Positions 44,017 through 64,000 of a stretch of DNA of 64,000 nt are shown piece after piece. Where the stretch lies: contig CM068545.1 of the NCBI GenBank assembly GCA_035048495.1, positions 11,025,958 through 11,089,957 of the forward strand, in the 5' to 3' direction. The notes beneath the pieces were generated by a model, which searched no databases, had not been told where the DNA came from, and saw nothing but the letters and a program-made list of their open reading frames with translations. Numbering within the stretch: the first letter of the stretch is position 1; every line of letters starts with the position of its first letter. This DNA is from Euptelea pleiosperma. Taxonomy: Eukaryota > Streptophyta > Magnoliopsida > Ranunculales > Eupteleaceae. Position numbers and translations under genes: made by a program.

Positions 44017-45309
44017 TTGGATAGAGAAGCTGCACATTGGAAACAAAGAAGATCTGAAAAGGTTATTCAAATGAGTTCGGATTAACAGAGTAAAGAAATG
44101 ATCCATATTTCCTTGAAAAAAAATGTCTCAACAGTCAATAAAGTCTTAAAATAAAAAGAATCAATAGATTAAAAAATATATAGAATTGAAAAGAGTGCAA
44201 TAAGCTGTTGAACGAAGTTTGGATGATTGGAATTATTTGAGATTTTGTAAGAAAGTTTGGAGGTTAATTTCCAATGATATAAAGAAAGAACCATTTAAAA
44301 AAATCTTGAAGCTAACATTAAGGGCACAAATACTGGATTCTATCATTAAAAAAAATAAGAAATCTCAAAGCTACAGTATTGATTTCTTTCTGGTCAATAA
44401 CAAATAAGTGCAAAATTAGTATTTTTTGACTTGGGGTTATAAGAGATCATATCCCTGATTCCATAAGTAATCCTTACAGGAGGAGAGAAATAACTTGTGT
44501 TTCTTCCTCTGTCTTTGTCATCTTAGAGTCAACATTTGATAAAACAGATCCTTAATTCATTATAACCTTCTTATTCAACAACTCTTCCTGCTGTCTTTGT
44601 TGGACCTTAATTTTTTAATTAACCCTCCCAACCAGGAAAAAAGAAAAAGAAAAAAATAAAATAAAAGAGTTTCTTCTCTTTTTTTCAGATGAAGTACAAG
44701 GTGTGAAGCAAGTGTAGCCATATCCCTTTAATAATATCATCTGTTGTGATCATCCTTTGATATGTCAACAACAAAGTAATAAATTTCTTAATATAAAATG
44801 TCTTCCAAGCCCATATTTCTGGTCAATCTCTTTTTCTTACTTATTTCCATGCGGATTTAGCCACGAAGATTCCATCACTGTACTAATTCAAAATTCAACC
44901 ATTCATATTTAGGACTCAAGAGATTAGTGGCAAAAATTAGGGTCTTGATGATAATGACATTGCAACTGAATTTTAGAACCACTTTATAACCCATCTTTTC
45001 ACCTATTTCTTATAATTTTCATCAAGAGAATGGATGTGATCTTAACGACTAAAGTAAGTAAAAAAAGGAAAAAAGAAAAAAAGAAAAAAAAATTGCAAGA
45101 ATGTAGACATCGATCAAACAATTGATAGGGAAAACAGAAGTATTACATCCAACATGGGTTGTCAATCATTTTCTGGAAAGGAAGCTAGAAGCAAGAAAAT
45201 CATGGAAAGTGGGCAAACAAGCAAATGGAAAATGTTCAACAGACTATCAAATCATCTGTCGTCAACTATCGTTATCCTGACATTATTTATTGAACAGATA
45301 TGACTTCCA
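44017..45309. other. No gene recognised
   Basis: AT-rich spacer between gene C and relic D. A plus-strand frame at 44219-44407 is Lys-rich with no recognisable domain. A-rich tracts lie near 44640-44670 and 45055-45090. Confidence 0.4.
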
Positions 45310-45662
45310 TTACATGTGAAGGAAATTCAGACTCCGAGTTGCTTCATCGCCAAGCATGAAAAGTACAGTAGACATGGTTGGCCAATCCATTACATGTTCT
45401 TGCACACAGAGGAGCCCTACATGTATGCATCTCATTACTTCTAATGGGGAACATGAGTTAGCTAATGTTGAATCCATCAATTCTAATCCCTTGCTGTCTT
45501 CCACAACTGCCATGCCTGAAATAATTTCAGATTTTTCGAATTGATATTTTGAACATGATGGAATCTTAAATTAACTGAGAAATGAATAAGTAAATACTTA
45601 CATAACCCAGAAGCTTTAGAGAGTGTTCGTGCTGATAAAAGCTAGTGTTCATCTTACCGCTC
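45310..45662 (-). pseudogene. Receptor-kinase 3'-end relic (D)
   Basis: Two exon pieces remain. 45602 to about 45662 matches the end of exon 6 (NTSFYQHEHSLKLLGY followed by a GT donor). 45515-45310 matches exon 7, including its AG acceptor and [17 protein letters not shown] one-base loss just after the acceptor puts exon 7 out of frame. The conserved DRPT is DWPT, and the C-terminus breaks off after LGDEAT. Upstream of 45662 the homology stops abruptly, so the catalytic core and S-domain are gone. It is closest to gene C ([13 protein letters not shown]). Confidence 0.8.
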
Positions 45663-45813
45663 GCTAATCGCTCTCTTCTTCTTGGTTTCTTCTCCGTGCA
45701 CGTCCGCCCCTGCGTGAGAGCTTTGCAGAGGAGTGGAAGCAGAGGAGAAGGAGAAGAGGTGTTTCATTTCTTTTTCTTTTTTATTTAATTGATTAATTCC
45801 CTTACCGCGTTAG

Positions 45814-46379
45814 ACCATAGTTTTAAAACTCGACTCAGAAGTCTATTGGGTCGAGTCACCTCGATGACTCGGGAGTCGACTCGGCCAGTCAATAAATTAA
45901 TTATTAAATATTAAAATATTTTATTAAATTTTTTTTTGAAAAATCAAAAAATATAGACAAAAATACTAAAAATATTTAGAAATTCATAAAAACCTAATAT
46001 TATAAAACTCAAAACCAAAGTTTGTATTTATCTATTTTCCATGTAAGAATATAAAGTATAAAAAATAGAATAAAACTCCATTAAACATGGTGATAAGAGA
46101 GAATAAAACTCCATCAAAGGAGACAAAACATTTTTAGGGTTTTAGAATGGAAAAAATTGACATCTAATGCACATGTGGATTATAATACCCTTAATTATTT
46201 TGTAAATTACTGTTTTTTGACTCGCAAGTCAACTCGACCCAATTGACTTGGTTGAGTTTCTGAGTCAACTCGACGACGCTTACAAATCCGAGTTTGTACG
46301 TTAAGTCAACTCAAAATAGGATCAAGTTGATCAACTTGGCCATGTTCCTAGTTGACTCAGTGAGTTTTAAAACATTGGT
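45814..46379. repeat. Large foldback element with ACCATAGTTTTAAAACTCGA ends
   Basis: The left end reads ACCATAGTTTTAAAACTCGACTC; the right end, complemented, reads ACCAATGTTTTAAAACTCAC. Both arms carry repeated GAGTCGACTCGG/AACTCGACC motifs. The centre is very AT-rich. Similar GAGTCAACTCGA-rich sequence occurs in gene C intron 1 near 42520-42720. Confidence 0.55.
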
Positions 46380-48101
46380 TTTTAAGCTGCTCGGCAATGT
46401 TTTTTTTTAACAAGTAGAACTAATGTTCCAGTCAGTGGAAGTGTTGTTGGAAAGAGAAAACATAACTTATTTTATATGGAAGGTTGAAATGGTCATTTAT
46501 AATTTGTATTAAAAGTTTAGAATGAAATTTTGGTCCTTAAAAATGGTTTTACGACGGGGGATGACGACGACGACGACGTATGTACCTAACCCACCAAGAT
46601 GCTAACAGTGGTTAAAAGGAAACAAATGCATGAGGATACTGTTGTGTTCTGTAGAGACTGATGATTCTTGAAGCACTGGACATGAAAGCACGAAAAAAAA
46701 TTTGAAGGACTTTTTCTTGAGGGCTTTTCCGTAATTCTCACATAGTCTTACTAAAATCCTAATTTCGTCTTGGGGTTATATATACCCCTGTTGGTGAGAG
46801 ACGAGCATCTTAATCTTTTACTGTGTGTATTCTTTTTTGCCCTAGAGCATAGTGGAATCGGAGTGGATCGCCGACGTACCTCAATCTAGAGGGAACCACG
46901 TAAATCTCTGTGTTGTGGTTTGTTTGCATCTTTATTTTTATTGCTCGTTTATTGTTCTTTCTTCCCAACAGTTACAAGTAATGCAAACCTTACACTTGAT
47001 ATGGGTGGTATTTGTACCAATATATGTGGCCCAAAATCTGAAGATCGTGAGATGAGGGCAAATGTGACCACATGCCAATTTTCATACCTTTTTGGATTGT
47101 GTTTACTAAATAGATATAGCACTTCTTTTCAGACCTCAACAACTTTTTTTCAGAATATTTTACCAAATAGTTTATTCAAACCTTATATTCAACACTTTAT
47201 CCATCTTATATTCAGCACTTTAAGATATCCTACCTTGAGAGTTTTACCAAACGCTGGATAAGTCTTATTACAAACACATTTTTATATAATATCTACATTT
47301 CGCTTATCCAGCATAAAGAAGAACGGAAAAAAATAGCTGAATTTTAAATTAACTCAGCTTGTGGGGTAACTACATGCCAGCCTGATGAAATAAACCCAGT
47401 TCACGTTTGGGTAACTACATGCCAGGATGATTCGCATGACGAGAAGAGTGGGATCTGCGATGGTATGTATGCCCCAATAAGTAGTAGATTTTCCTTGTAA
47501 TGTGGTTTGACATTCACACATATTCTTCTTTACTTGAAGCAACTGGTGCATACTTCACTTAGAGAATTCTATTGATTTTTTTTTCCATGGCAGCATTGTA
47601 AATGAAAAAAATTGATTTAATATTATGAATGGAACTTTTCTGTTTAAATTTTGAATTGTGAGGGGCTGGACAAGGCTTGTTGATGTGGCAAAAGAGGATT
47701 ACGAGGAGGTGAGGTGGCTCAGATTCCTGCATAATCGAGTAGACAACCATTTTGTTGCACCAAATCAATGGGGGTCAGGAGCTTCAGGGGTAGACCAGAG
47801 AGACTGAGAGATGGGGAGAAGGAGAAGAGAGAGTACTAGAGCCATAGGGGTTTGACGAGTGCCGGCATTTTCTCCGCTGCTCTCGAATAGTAATGGATAG
47901 GAGGGGCCTCGCTCCAGGATGCATCCATGGTGTTCAAGCACAAGCGTCTGACATCTTTGACCAATGTCCAGGGTGTGCCTGAGCACACCTCAATCTTGGT
48001 ATAATTCATCTCCTCACATTTGCACCATCTACATGAATATTAGGAACATAAATAAAGAAATTTTCCTAACATTTACTAATTTTACGAGCGTTGTGTATGA
48101 C
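46380..48101. other. Duplicated intergenic DNA, no gene recognised
   Basis: Most of it matches 56560-57930. Short frames here (for example 46920-47261) are not conserved as frames in the paralogue, which argues against coding. A (GAC)n-like stretch lies near 46562-46578. Confidence 0.5.
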
Positions 48102-51100
48102 TTTTTTTTTTTGAAAAGGTGGGATATATAAATAAGAGAGAAGGATACAAAAAGGCTAGAGAGAGGACGAGAAGGCCTCCTTAAGCCTAAGACAAAGAGA
48201 CCAAAACAAAAAAACAATTAGCCCCTAGCCAAAATGGAGTCCCATCTGAACACCATGTCCTCAAAGGATAGGCCCCTACATTCCGTGAAGAGCTTGGACC
48301 AGAGGAAAAGAAGAGACTTGATAGAGAGGCCGATGTCGAAAATAGAGGCCTCCTTCCTCTCAAAGATCCTGCTGTTCCTTTCCTTCCAAATACCCTAGCA
48401 GACTGCGAACGGGAGGAGGCTCCAAAGCCTCCGACTGCAAGGGGCAAAACAAGAACACCTCCAACTCTGTAAGATATCTGAAACTGACTCTGGGAAGACC
48501 CAAACCATCCCAAACGAGATCAGGAACATACTCCAAATCTCCCTAGTAGTCTTACAATGCACCAGCAAATGATTAACAGACTCCCCTGCTTCTTACACAT
48601 ATAGCAGTAGCTGGCTATCTCCCACTTCCTTTTGATGAGGTTGTCAGCCGTAAGGATCTTCCAAGGGAAGCACACCAAACAAAGAAAGCTATTTTCGATG
48701 GAATTTTAGCCCCCCACACTCTGGCCGTCAGGGTAAGCAGTCCTCGCGTCGGGGCGAGTGTGAGTCGGAGTTGACCTCGAGCCACTTTCCAGCATCTCAT
48801 AGAAGGAATGGATCGTAAATTGTCCGTCAGTCCTACTGATCCACCTTAGACCATCCTCCCTGGAAGAATCGAACTCCATCCCCTCCAATCTAAGAAGCAA
48901 ATCAGCCACCGTCAGGACTTCCCAATCGTTTAAGTGTCTCCTGAAGCCAAAGTCCCAAGTAAGAGCAGTCCCCGCCCCTATCAAAAAGTCATGAATCGGC
49001 TCCTGTTTCTTGGTGGATATCCCAAAAAGCTGGGGATAAATCTCCTTGAGGGCCTTGTTTCCACACCAAACATCGACCCAGAAACGGATCCTCTTCCCCG
49101 ATCCTACTCTGAAATGGATACCAACCTTAAGTGAGGGTGAAGTTTTCAAAATCCCTTTCCAAATGCCGCAATCGTACGGTGATTTCACCTCCCTGCTGAA
49201 CCACTCGAATGTCTCGCACCCATATCTAGCCACTATGGCCTTCCTCCATAGGCTCTCAGCTTCCTTGGTGAATCTCCATATCCATTTCTCCAAGAGAGCC
49301 CGGTTCATCAACCTCAAGTCCTTGACCCCGAGACCGCCCTTGTCTTTAGGAGAGCATATGGACCTCCAATCGACCAATGGGTAGCCCTTGCCTCCTTGCT
49401 ACCATTCCAAAGGAAACGGCGAAAGAAAGCTTCCAACCTCTTGGTCACTCCAGCTGGCATGGAGAAAAGGGATAGGTAGTATATCGGCAAATTGGAGAGA
49501 GTGCTCTTGATGAGGCAAACCCTACCCCCTTTGGATAGATATTTCGCCTTCCAGACTGCCAATCTTTTCTCACACCTCTCTAAGACAGGATCCCACACAG
49601 CCTTGGATCTATAAGGTGCTCCCAGAGGTAGACCTAGATACTTAGCCAGAAGAGAAGCCGCAGAAAACCCCAGAATAGCAGCAAGAGCCTCCACTTCCAC
49701 AACCTCGCCAATCGGGTATAGGGTGCTCTTGCTGTAATTAACCTGAAGACCCGAAACCGCTTCAAAACAAGCCAGCGTACCTTTCAGCCGAAGGCATTGC
49801 TCACGGTCTGCCCCTAAGAAGACGAGCGTATCATCAGCAAACTAGAGGTGAGATATGGTAGGCCCCTCGTCCCCAACTTGGAAGCCTTCTCAAAGCTGTC
49901 TATCCACCGCTCTGACAATCAAGAGCCCTAAAGCTTCCGCCACCACATTGAAAAGGAAGGGGGAGAGGGGGTCTCCTTGCCTGAGACCCCTAGTGCTCCT
50001 AAAGTACCCTGCAGGCGATCCGTTTATAAGGATCGAAAAGGACGCCGTGGACACGCACCTAGCAATCCAACTCCTCCAAGTGGTGCCGAATCCCATTCTG
50101 GATAACAAATAGTCCAGGAAATCCCAACTAACATGATCATAGGCTTTGGCAAGGTCAATCTTGCAAACAATACCTGGCTTCTTCGCCTTTAATCTGTCAT
50201 CAATGCATTCATTAGCCGTTAAGACGCCGTCTAGTATCTGTCTCCCATGCACGAACGCTCCCTGTGCGGGGGAAATCACCCTCGAGATCACCTGCCTCAT
50301 TCTGGACGCTAGGACTTTGGCCAACACCTTATAGAAACTGCCCACTAGACTAATCGGCCTGAAGTCTGAGATGTTCACAGCGCCATGGATCTTAGGGATG
50401 AGGACGAGGAATGTACTGTTCGACCAAGAATCAAGCACACCTTCTTGCTGAAACTCCTTGAAAGCCCCCATGAAGTCCCCCCTCACTATCTCCCAGCACT
50501 GGCAAAAGAACGCTAGAGAGAAACCATCCAGACCCGGGGCCTTGTCACCTCCCAACGCCTTAATGGCATTAGTGACCTCCTCCTCTTCTATCCTCCTCTC
50601 AGCCATAGGGCCTGGTCAGCCGAGATCTGATCGAAGTCTAAGCCATCCAACTCAGGGCGGTTAGAAGATGTCTTCGAATACAACTTGGCATAGAAGTCAA
50701 CAACCCCAACCCTAATAGACTCCTCGTCATCCAAGGCCAATCCCTCTATCTCGACCTTGGCAATATGATTGGTTCTACGTCGGGCGTTGGCGATGCGGTG
50801 GAAGAATTTCGTATTGCCATCCCCTTCCTTGAGCCATCTGACTCTGGATTTCTGCCTCCAAGTAATCTCCTCCATTCTGGCGAGGGTATGGTAAGAAGAT
50901 TTCAACTCAACTCGCTTGCAAGCCTCCAGCTCAGACAGGGTTTCGGTCTCCTCCTTCCTGTCTAACCCGTCCATTTCTGCAAGAATGGCTTTTATCTTGA
51001 GATCCACACGACCCAACACCTCCCTGTCCCACTGGGTGAGCAGGCTCTTCAGCGCTTTCAGCTTCTTTCTGAGCACAGCTCCCGCAGACCCCTGAAAGGA

Positions 51101-51448
51101 GAAAGAATTCCACCACCCCTTGACTAAGTCCACGAACTTTGGCTCCAGGAGCCACCTATTCTCAAACCTGAAAGGTTTAGGCCTACTAGGGATTCCTTCT
51201 GTATCGATCAATATTGGCGCGTGGTCAGACGTGGGCTTGGGCAAAATCTTTTGCAAAACGGACGAAAAATGCTCTTCCCAAGAACCGGATATCAAGAATC
51301 TATCCAATCTGCAAAGTGTCGGGTTCTATTGATTGTTGGACCACGTAAAGGCGCCCCCGTTCAAAGGAAGGTCCAGAAGCCCATAGCTATGGATGAACTC
51401 ACCAAAATCTCGCATACTTTTATTCAATCTGCATCCTCCTTTTTTAGG
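48102..51448 (-). pseudogene. 5'-truncated LINE (L1-type) with broken ORF2
   Basis: The minus strand ends in an A-tract (T at 48102-48112). Order of domains: the C-terminal part of the endonuclease (MRDFGEFIHSYGLLDLPLN near 51420, then LDRFLISGSWEEHF and SDHAPI near 51230), a linker, reverse transcriptase (50606-49890, GDKAPGLDGF, AFVHGRQILDGVL, GLRQGDPLSPFLF), FADDTLVF near 49830, then a C-terminal zinc-knuckle-type region (49377-48706). ORF1 and the first part of the endonuclease are missing. Stops and frameshifts break it: a TAG after the endonuclease core near 51328, frame changes near 50600 and 49340, and a TAG replacing a codon just before FADD. The unit-2 paralogue has an empty site near 57930. 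Confidence 0.9.
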
Positions 51449-51836
51449 ATTCCCATCTTTTCTGAATTTATTTTTCAAGTTCAATTCTGGTATGCTTTTT
51501 TGTATATATACGCATACTGTGCTTTTTGTTATAATACGTATGTCAACTCACCTGTAATTCAGTAGAATCCTGAATTAATCGACTTTCTGAAAACCCGGGG
51601 CTTCGAAACCCTGTCTTAACAGAGTATGAACTATGAAATCTATGGTGCAGCCCAAAAGCTTTTTCCTCAAAGAAATAGGATTGAATGAACATCCTTGTCA
51701 GAATTTACCAAACTATTCATCACTTCGAATATAATTATTGACAACCCATGGTTTTTCTGAATGGTGTAAAATATAAAAAAAAATAAAATTTGAAACATTG
51801 AATGAAGGTATCTAGTTATGAGAAAGCACCTGCATT
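51449..51836. other. Spacer between the LINE and gene E
   Basis: Matches 57935-58302 in unit 2 (TTCAATTCTGGTATGCTTTT, then AACAGAGTATGAACTATGAA). It presumably includes the 3' untranslated region of gene E. Confidence 0.5.
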
Positions 51837-55888
<4,052 letters not shown>

Positions 55889-56289
55889 AACACCACAAAT
55901 GTTTGTGGCTGGTGAAACTGGAAGTCTTCTCAGCCCGGTACTGTTAAAGTATATTTCCATATCTGTCTGCAAGCCATTGGATCAGCTGGTGATGATGATG
56001 TTGTGAAAGAGGTGGATGGTGTTTTGGTCTTACAGGCTAAAAAGTCAACTACTTGGATATCAAGAATCAAGATTAGTGGGAAATCAAGATACAACAAAGC
56101 GAGAAAGTCGTCCCTGGTAGGCTGGTTGGTGCTCCATTATTTAACTCTGATCATATCTTATTTTGACTGCAGATTTCATGTTCGGCCGCCTCCTAAAGTT
56201 CGGTGACGCAGTTGTAATTTTTTCTTTTCATTTTCTTTCTATATCCTTTTTTCACGATCTTCTTCTTTCTTAAGCGTCACCTAGCTATC
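55889..56289. other. Upstream region of gene E
   Basis: Shares its sequence with 62284-62639 upstream of F. It probably contains the promoter, but no TATA box is convincing. Confidence 0.4.
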
Positions 56290-56460
56290 GCATTTTTGTT
56301 ACTCACCGCTGCCATCTGGACCCGCTGACCGCATATTCATAATTTCATATAAAAAATCAGCTTGTTTGATGATTTTTACCCGTTGGTTTTAGTATTCAAA
56401 AACACGGTTGAATCCAACGGCTAGAATCACGCCTTAAAAAAATACTAATATGTAATGGCT
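56290..56460. repeat. Truncated family-1 MITE at the duplication junction
   Basis: It matches 62640-62804 and breaks off after AATATGTAATGGCT at 56460, where sequence paralogous to 46271 begins. The uninterrupted MITE continues AGAAGTTACCAATC at 62805, so 56460/56461 is the tandem-duplication junction. Confidence 0.75.
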
Positions 56461-58302
56461 CGACGAGGCTTATAAATCCGAGTTTGTACGTTGAGTCAAC
56501 TCAAAATAGGATCAAGTTGAGTCGACTTGGCCAAGTTCCTCGTTGACTCGGTGAGTTTTAAAACATTGGTTTATAAACTGCTCATAGGTAGAACTACTGT
56601 TCCAGTCAGTGGAAGGAGAAAACATAACTTATAAGTTTAGAATGAACTTTTGGTACTTAAAAATGGTTATACAGGATTTGTTTCGTGTGTGTTAAATGGA
56701 AACAAATGCATGAGTGCAAAAGGATAAAAGGATATAAGTAATGCAAACCTACACTCTATAAGGATGGTATATATTTGTACCGATATATGTGGCCCACAAT
56801 CCAAAGATCACGAGATGAGGGCAAATATGACAAAATGCCAATTTTCATACCATTTTGGATTGTGTTTACTAAATAGACATAGCACTTTTTTCAGATTATT
56901 TTACCAAACAGTTTATTCAGACCTTATATTCAACACTTTATCAGGTCTTATATTCAGCACTTTAAGATATAATACCTTAATATGTTTTACCAAATGCTAG
57001 ATAAGTCTTATTACAAACACATTTTTATATAATATCTACATTTCGCTTATCTAGCTAGCTTAAAGAAGAAAGGGAAAAAAAAGAGAGCTGAATTTCAACT
57101 TAACTCAGCTTGAGGGGTAAAGTGGCTTGCAGCTACCAGCCTGATCAAATAAACCCAGTTCACGTTTGGGTAACTACACGCCAGGATGATTCGCATGACA
57201 GGAAAAGTGATCTCTGCGATGGTATTTATGCCCCAATAAGTAGTAGATTTTCCTTGTAATGTTGGTTGACATTCACACATATTCTTCTTTACTTGAAGCA
57301 ACTGGTGCATACTTCACTTAGACAATTCTATTAAAACTTTTTCCATGGAGCATTGTAAATCAAAAAATTTGATTTAATATTATGAATGGAACTTTTCTGT
57401 TTTAATTTTTGAATTCTGAGGGGGTGGACAAGACTTGTTGATGTGGCAAAAGAGGATTACGAGGAAGGTTGAGGTGGCTCAGATTCCTGCATAATGGAGT
57501 AGACAACGATTTTGTTGCACTAAATCAATGGGGGTCAGGAGCTTCAGGGGTAGACCAGAGAGACAGAGAGATGGAGAGAAGGAGAAGAGAGATTACTAGA
57601 GCCATAGGAGTGTGACGAGTATCGGCATTTTCTCAGCTGCTCTTGAATAGTGTTGGATAGGAGGGGCCTCCAGGAAGCGTCCATGGTGTTCAGGCACAAG
57701 CATCTGACGTATTTGACCTATGTTCAGGGTGTGCCTGAGCACACCTCATTCTATGTGCAATCTTCTTGGTATAATTTAATCCCCACAGCATGGCTTCCAT
57801 GTAGGGTGGCTGGGCTGACATGGTGGCTGCAGCTCATCTCCTCACATTTGCACCATCTACATGAATATTAGGAACATTAACAAAGAAATTTTCGTAACAT
57901 TTACTAATTTTATGAGCGTTATGTATTCCAATCTTTTCGAATTTATTTTCCGAATTCAATTCTGGTATGCTTTTTATACACACTTCACAGTATTTTTTTT
58001 TGTTTTAGTACGTATGTCGACTAACCGTTAACTCAGCAGAATCCTGAATTAATCGACTTTCTAAAAACCTGGGGGGCTTGGAAACCCTGTCTTAACAGAG
58101 TATGAACTATGAAATCTGTGGTGCATCCCAAAAGCCTTTTCCTCAAAGAAATAGGATTCAATAAACGTCCTTGTCAGAATTTACCAAACAATTCATCACT
58201 TTGAATAGAATTATGAGAAAACATCAATGGTGTAAAATATGAGAAAACAATATTTTGAAACATTGAATGAAGGTATCTAGTTATGAGAAAAGCAACCGCA
58301 TT

Positions 58303-62283
<3,981 letters not shown>

Positions 62284-62639
62284 AACACGACAAATGTTTG
62301 TGGCTGGTGAAACCGGAAGTGTTCTCAGCCCGGGTACTGTTAAAGTATATTTCCGTATCTGTCTGCAAGCCGTCGGATCAGCTGGTGATGGTGATGTTGT
62401 AAAAGAGGTGGATGGTGTTTTGGTCTTACTAGTTAAAAAGTCAACTACTTGGATATCAAGAATCAAGATTAGTGGATCAAAGCAAATCACAGATACAACA
62501 AAGCGACAAAGTCGTCACTGGTTGGCGCTCCATTATTCAACTCTGATCGTATCGTATTTTGACTGAAGATTTCATGTTCGGCCACCTCCTAAAGTTCGGT
62601 GACGCTAGATTGACTTAAGCGTCACCTAGCTAGCGCATT
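62284..62639. other. Upstream region of gene F
   Basis: Paralogous to 55889-56289. No feature beyond that. Confidence 0.4.
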
Positions 62640-62855
62640 TTTGTTACTCACCGCTGCCATCTGGACCCACTGACCGCATATTCATAATTTCATACCAAAA
62701 ATCAGCTTGTTTGATGATTTTTACTCGTTGGTTTTAGTATTCTAAAGCACGGTTGAATCCAACGGCTAGAATCACACCTTAAAAAGTACTAATATGTAAT
62801 GGCTAGAAGTTACCAATCAGGGTGAAATAGAAAGCGTCAGGTATGGCTTGTTACA
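62640..62855. repeat. Family-1 MITE, one arm plus right end
   Basis: Contains CACCGCTGCCATCTGGACCC, GATGATTTTTACTCGTTGGTTTTAG and, at the right, a degenerate GGTATGGCTTGTTACAT end near 62855. Confidence 0.6.
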
Positions 62856-62919
62856 TTTTTTTATCTTAATAGAATCATCATTTGTCCATCTTTCACTGAT
62901 CCTACTCCGTCTTTTATAA

Positions 62920-64000
62920 GACTAGTGGGTGCCCCGGGCCATCGGCACTCAACAAAGAATTTGCCAAAATCAGTTGAGTGGCGGAGATCCACCGTCCATT
63001 TGGGGAGGATTAGATCTCGGCCCTTCTTTGTTGATGTTTATAAGAAGAGGTATAAGTAGGGAGACAACCAATGTGTTTTGTTATATAGAATAGTAAATGG
63101 CCCATGCCCACAGCACTCTTCGACAAAAGCGTTTGCAAAAATTGGGTGCCTCCGGCAGTATAATGGACTATGGTGTCACCATTTTTTCCATTATAACAGA
63201 TTATAACGTACAGAGGGAGAAATGAGAAAATAACATAAATAACAAAAAATAACGGTGTCGAAATTTAAATTTTGAATAAATTGAGTTCAAATAAGACAGA
63301 TTGAGTGGCTGAAATCTAACCATCCACATTAGATGGATGGATAAGATAAGAGAATGCAACTGAGTTGTCTTGATATATGAGTGGGTGGCCCATGCCCGCG
63401 GCATTTTCCGACAAAGTGTTTGTCAAAATCGGGTGAGAGTTAATCTCAGCCATCGATATGAAGCATAGTGGATCTCAGCCACTCATTATCGAAGCCATAT
63501 AAGATAAGAGGGGTATAAGAAAATCATTAAATTTCCGTTAAATTCTTTTTTTTAAAAATTTTTAAATTTTGAGTTTTAGCACCACTTTTTTCCGTTAAAA
63601 TCATTAAAATCCATTTTTTCCCTTGGCCGTTTCAATTTGTTTTAACGGTAACACCCCTCTCGATGTATAAAAAGTGGGGCTCCTGAGCCTGAGCCTGACC
63701 CTTGGGCTATATGTAAATCCAACCCATTTCATTCCTTATATGTAGGTAAATAGTAGGTGACCCGTGCCCACGACACTCATCGACAAAGCGTTTGTCAAAA
63801 TTGGGTGTGAGTGGCTGAAATCCACCGTCCATTTGGTGTAATAAGATCTCGGCCATCCTTTATGAAGCTGGATAAGAGGATTTGCCAAAATCATCGACAA
63901 AGAATTTGCCAAATTCAGGTGAGTGGTGGAGATCCACTGTCCATTTGGGGGAGGATTAGATCTTAGCCCTTCTTTGTTGATGCTTATAAGAAGAGGTGTA
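62920..64000. repeat. Clustered repeat of about 120-130 bp units
   Basis: The phrase ACAAAG-GTTTG-CAAAAT-GGGTG followed by GAGTGG-GAGATCCACCGTCCATTTGG and GGATTAGATCTCGGCC-TTC-TT recurs in full or part near 62950, 63120, 63400, 63780 and 63890. It often follows GTAAATGGCCCATGCCC. It is still repeating at the window edge, so the field continues to the right. Confidence 0.7.
63525..63655. repeat. Partial copy of the GTTTAAAC-type repeat
   Basis: Matches the 7585-8278 dimer: TTCCGTTAAATTC, TTTTAGCACCACTTTTTTCC, CCTTGGCCGTTTCAAT and TTTTAACGGTAAC. It is embedded in the repeat field. Confidence 0.55.

Noticed and set aside
46852..47261. Small secreted-protein gene candidates upstream of the LINE
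   Set aside because: The paralogous stretch at 56700-57000 has indels that break the frames, so there is no sign of coding constraint.
55889..55972. Gene E starting at the upstream in-frame Met at 55972
   Set aside because: The added 28 residues precede a normal signal peptide and are not conserved in position in A-C. MGIRRN at 55888 aligns with the family start.

Overview
This is plant nuclear DNA, from an angiosperm (probably a dicot or magnoliid; the species cannot be told from the sequence). The grounds are spliced S-domain receptor kinases of the seven-exon plant type, a Tat-lineage Ty3/gypsy retrotransposon, L1-type LINE pieces, a TRIM-like element with an initiator-tRNA primer site, and a high density of AT-rich foldback MITEs.

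The genic content is a tandem cluster of G-type lectin S-receptor-like kinases (SD1 class), all on the minus strand. Gene A (2241-9642) and gene E (51837-55888) are intact in every exon and splice junction; they encode about 832 and 834 residues. Gene B (18693-35799) would be intact but for a 12.8 kb LTR retrotransposon inside its transmembrane exon. Gene C (39589-44016) has a correct seven-exon structure but two in-frame stops in the S-domain exon. Relic D (45310-45662) is a kinase 3' end. Gene F (58303-62283) is a tandem copy of E with two frameshifts and one nonsense codon. A relic of another first exon lies at about 10086-10215. Exons 4 and 5 are 211 and 238 nt in every copy, and exon 6 is 151 nt except in C (148 nt), which fixes the gene models.

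The retrotransposon (20776-33537) has two 1357-bp LTRs in which I see no difference, a GGTAT target duplication, a primer binding site and a polypurine tract. Its sense strand is minus. Gag-protease (29922-32114) and pol (26568-29921) share one frame, separated by a single UAG followed by CAA UUA, the tobamovirus-type readthrough context. Pol carries RT, two RNase H domains and integrase. Between pol and the 3' LTR lies an oppositely transcribed three-exon gene (22663-25323, + strand), with its own TATA box, for a protein of about 826 residues with a 'putative gypsy-type transposon' domain and a coiled coil. A nine- to ten-copy 93-bp tandem array separates the convergent ends of pol and this gene.

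The rest is repeat-dense: at least six MITE families (two with clear 9-bp target duplications, hence Mutator-like), a 3.25 kb long-terminal-inverted-repeat element (14090-17342), a TRIM (37920-39267), a 5'-truncated LINE (48102-51448) whose empty site survives in the tandem paralogue, and a repeat field at the right edge (62920-64000). The cluster shows receptor-kinase birth and death in progress: duplication, MITE and LINE insertion, nonsense decay and a very recent LTR insertion.
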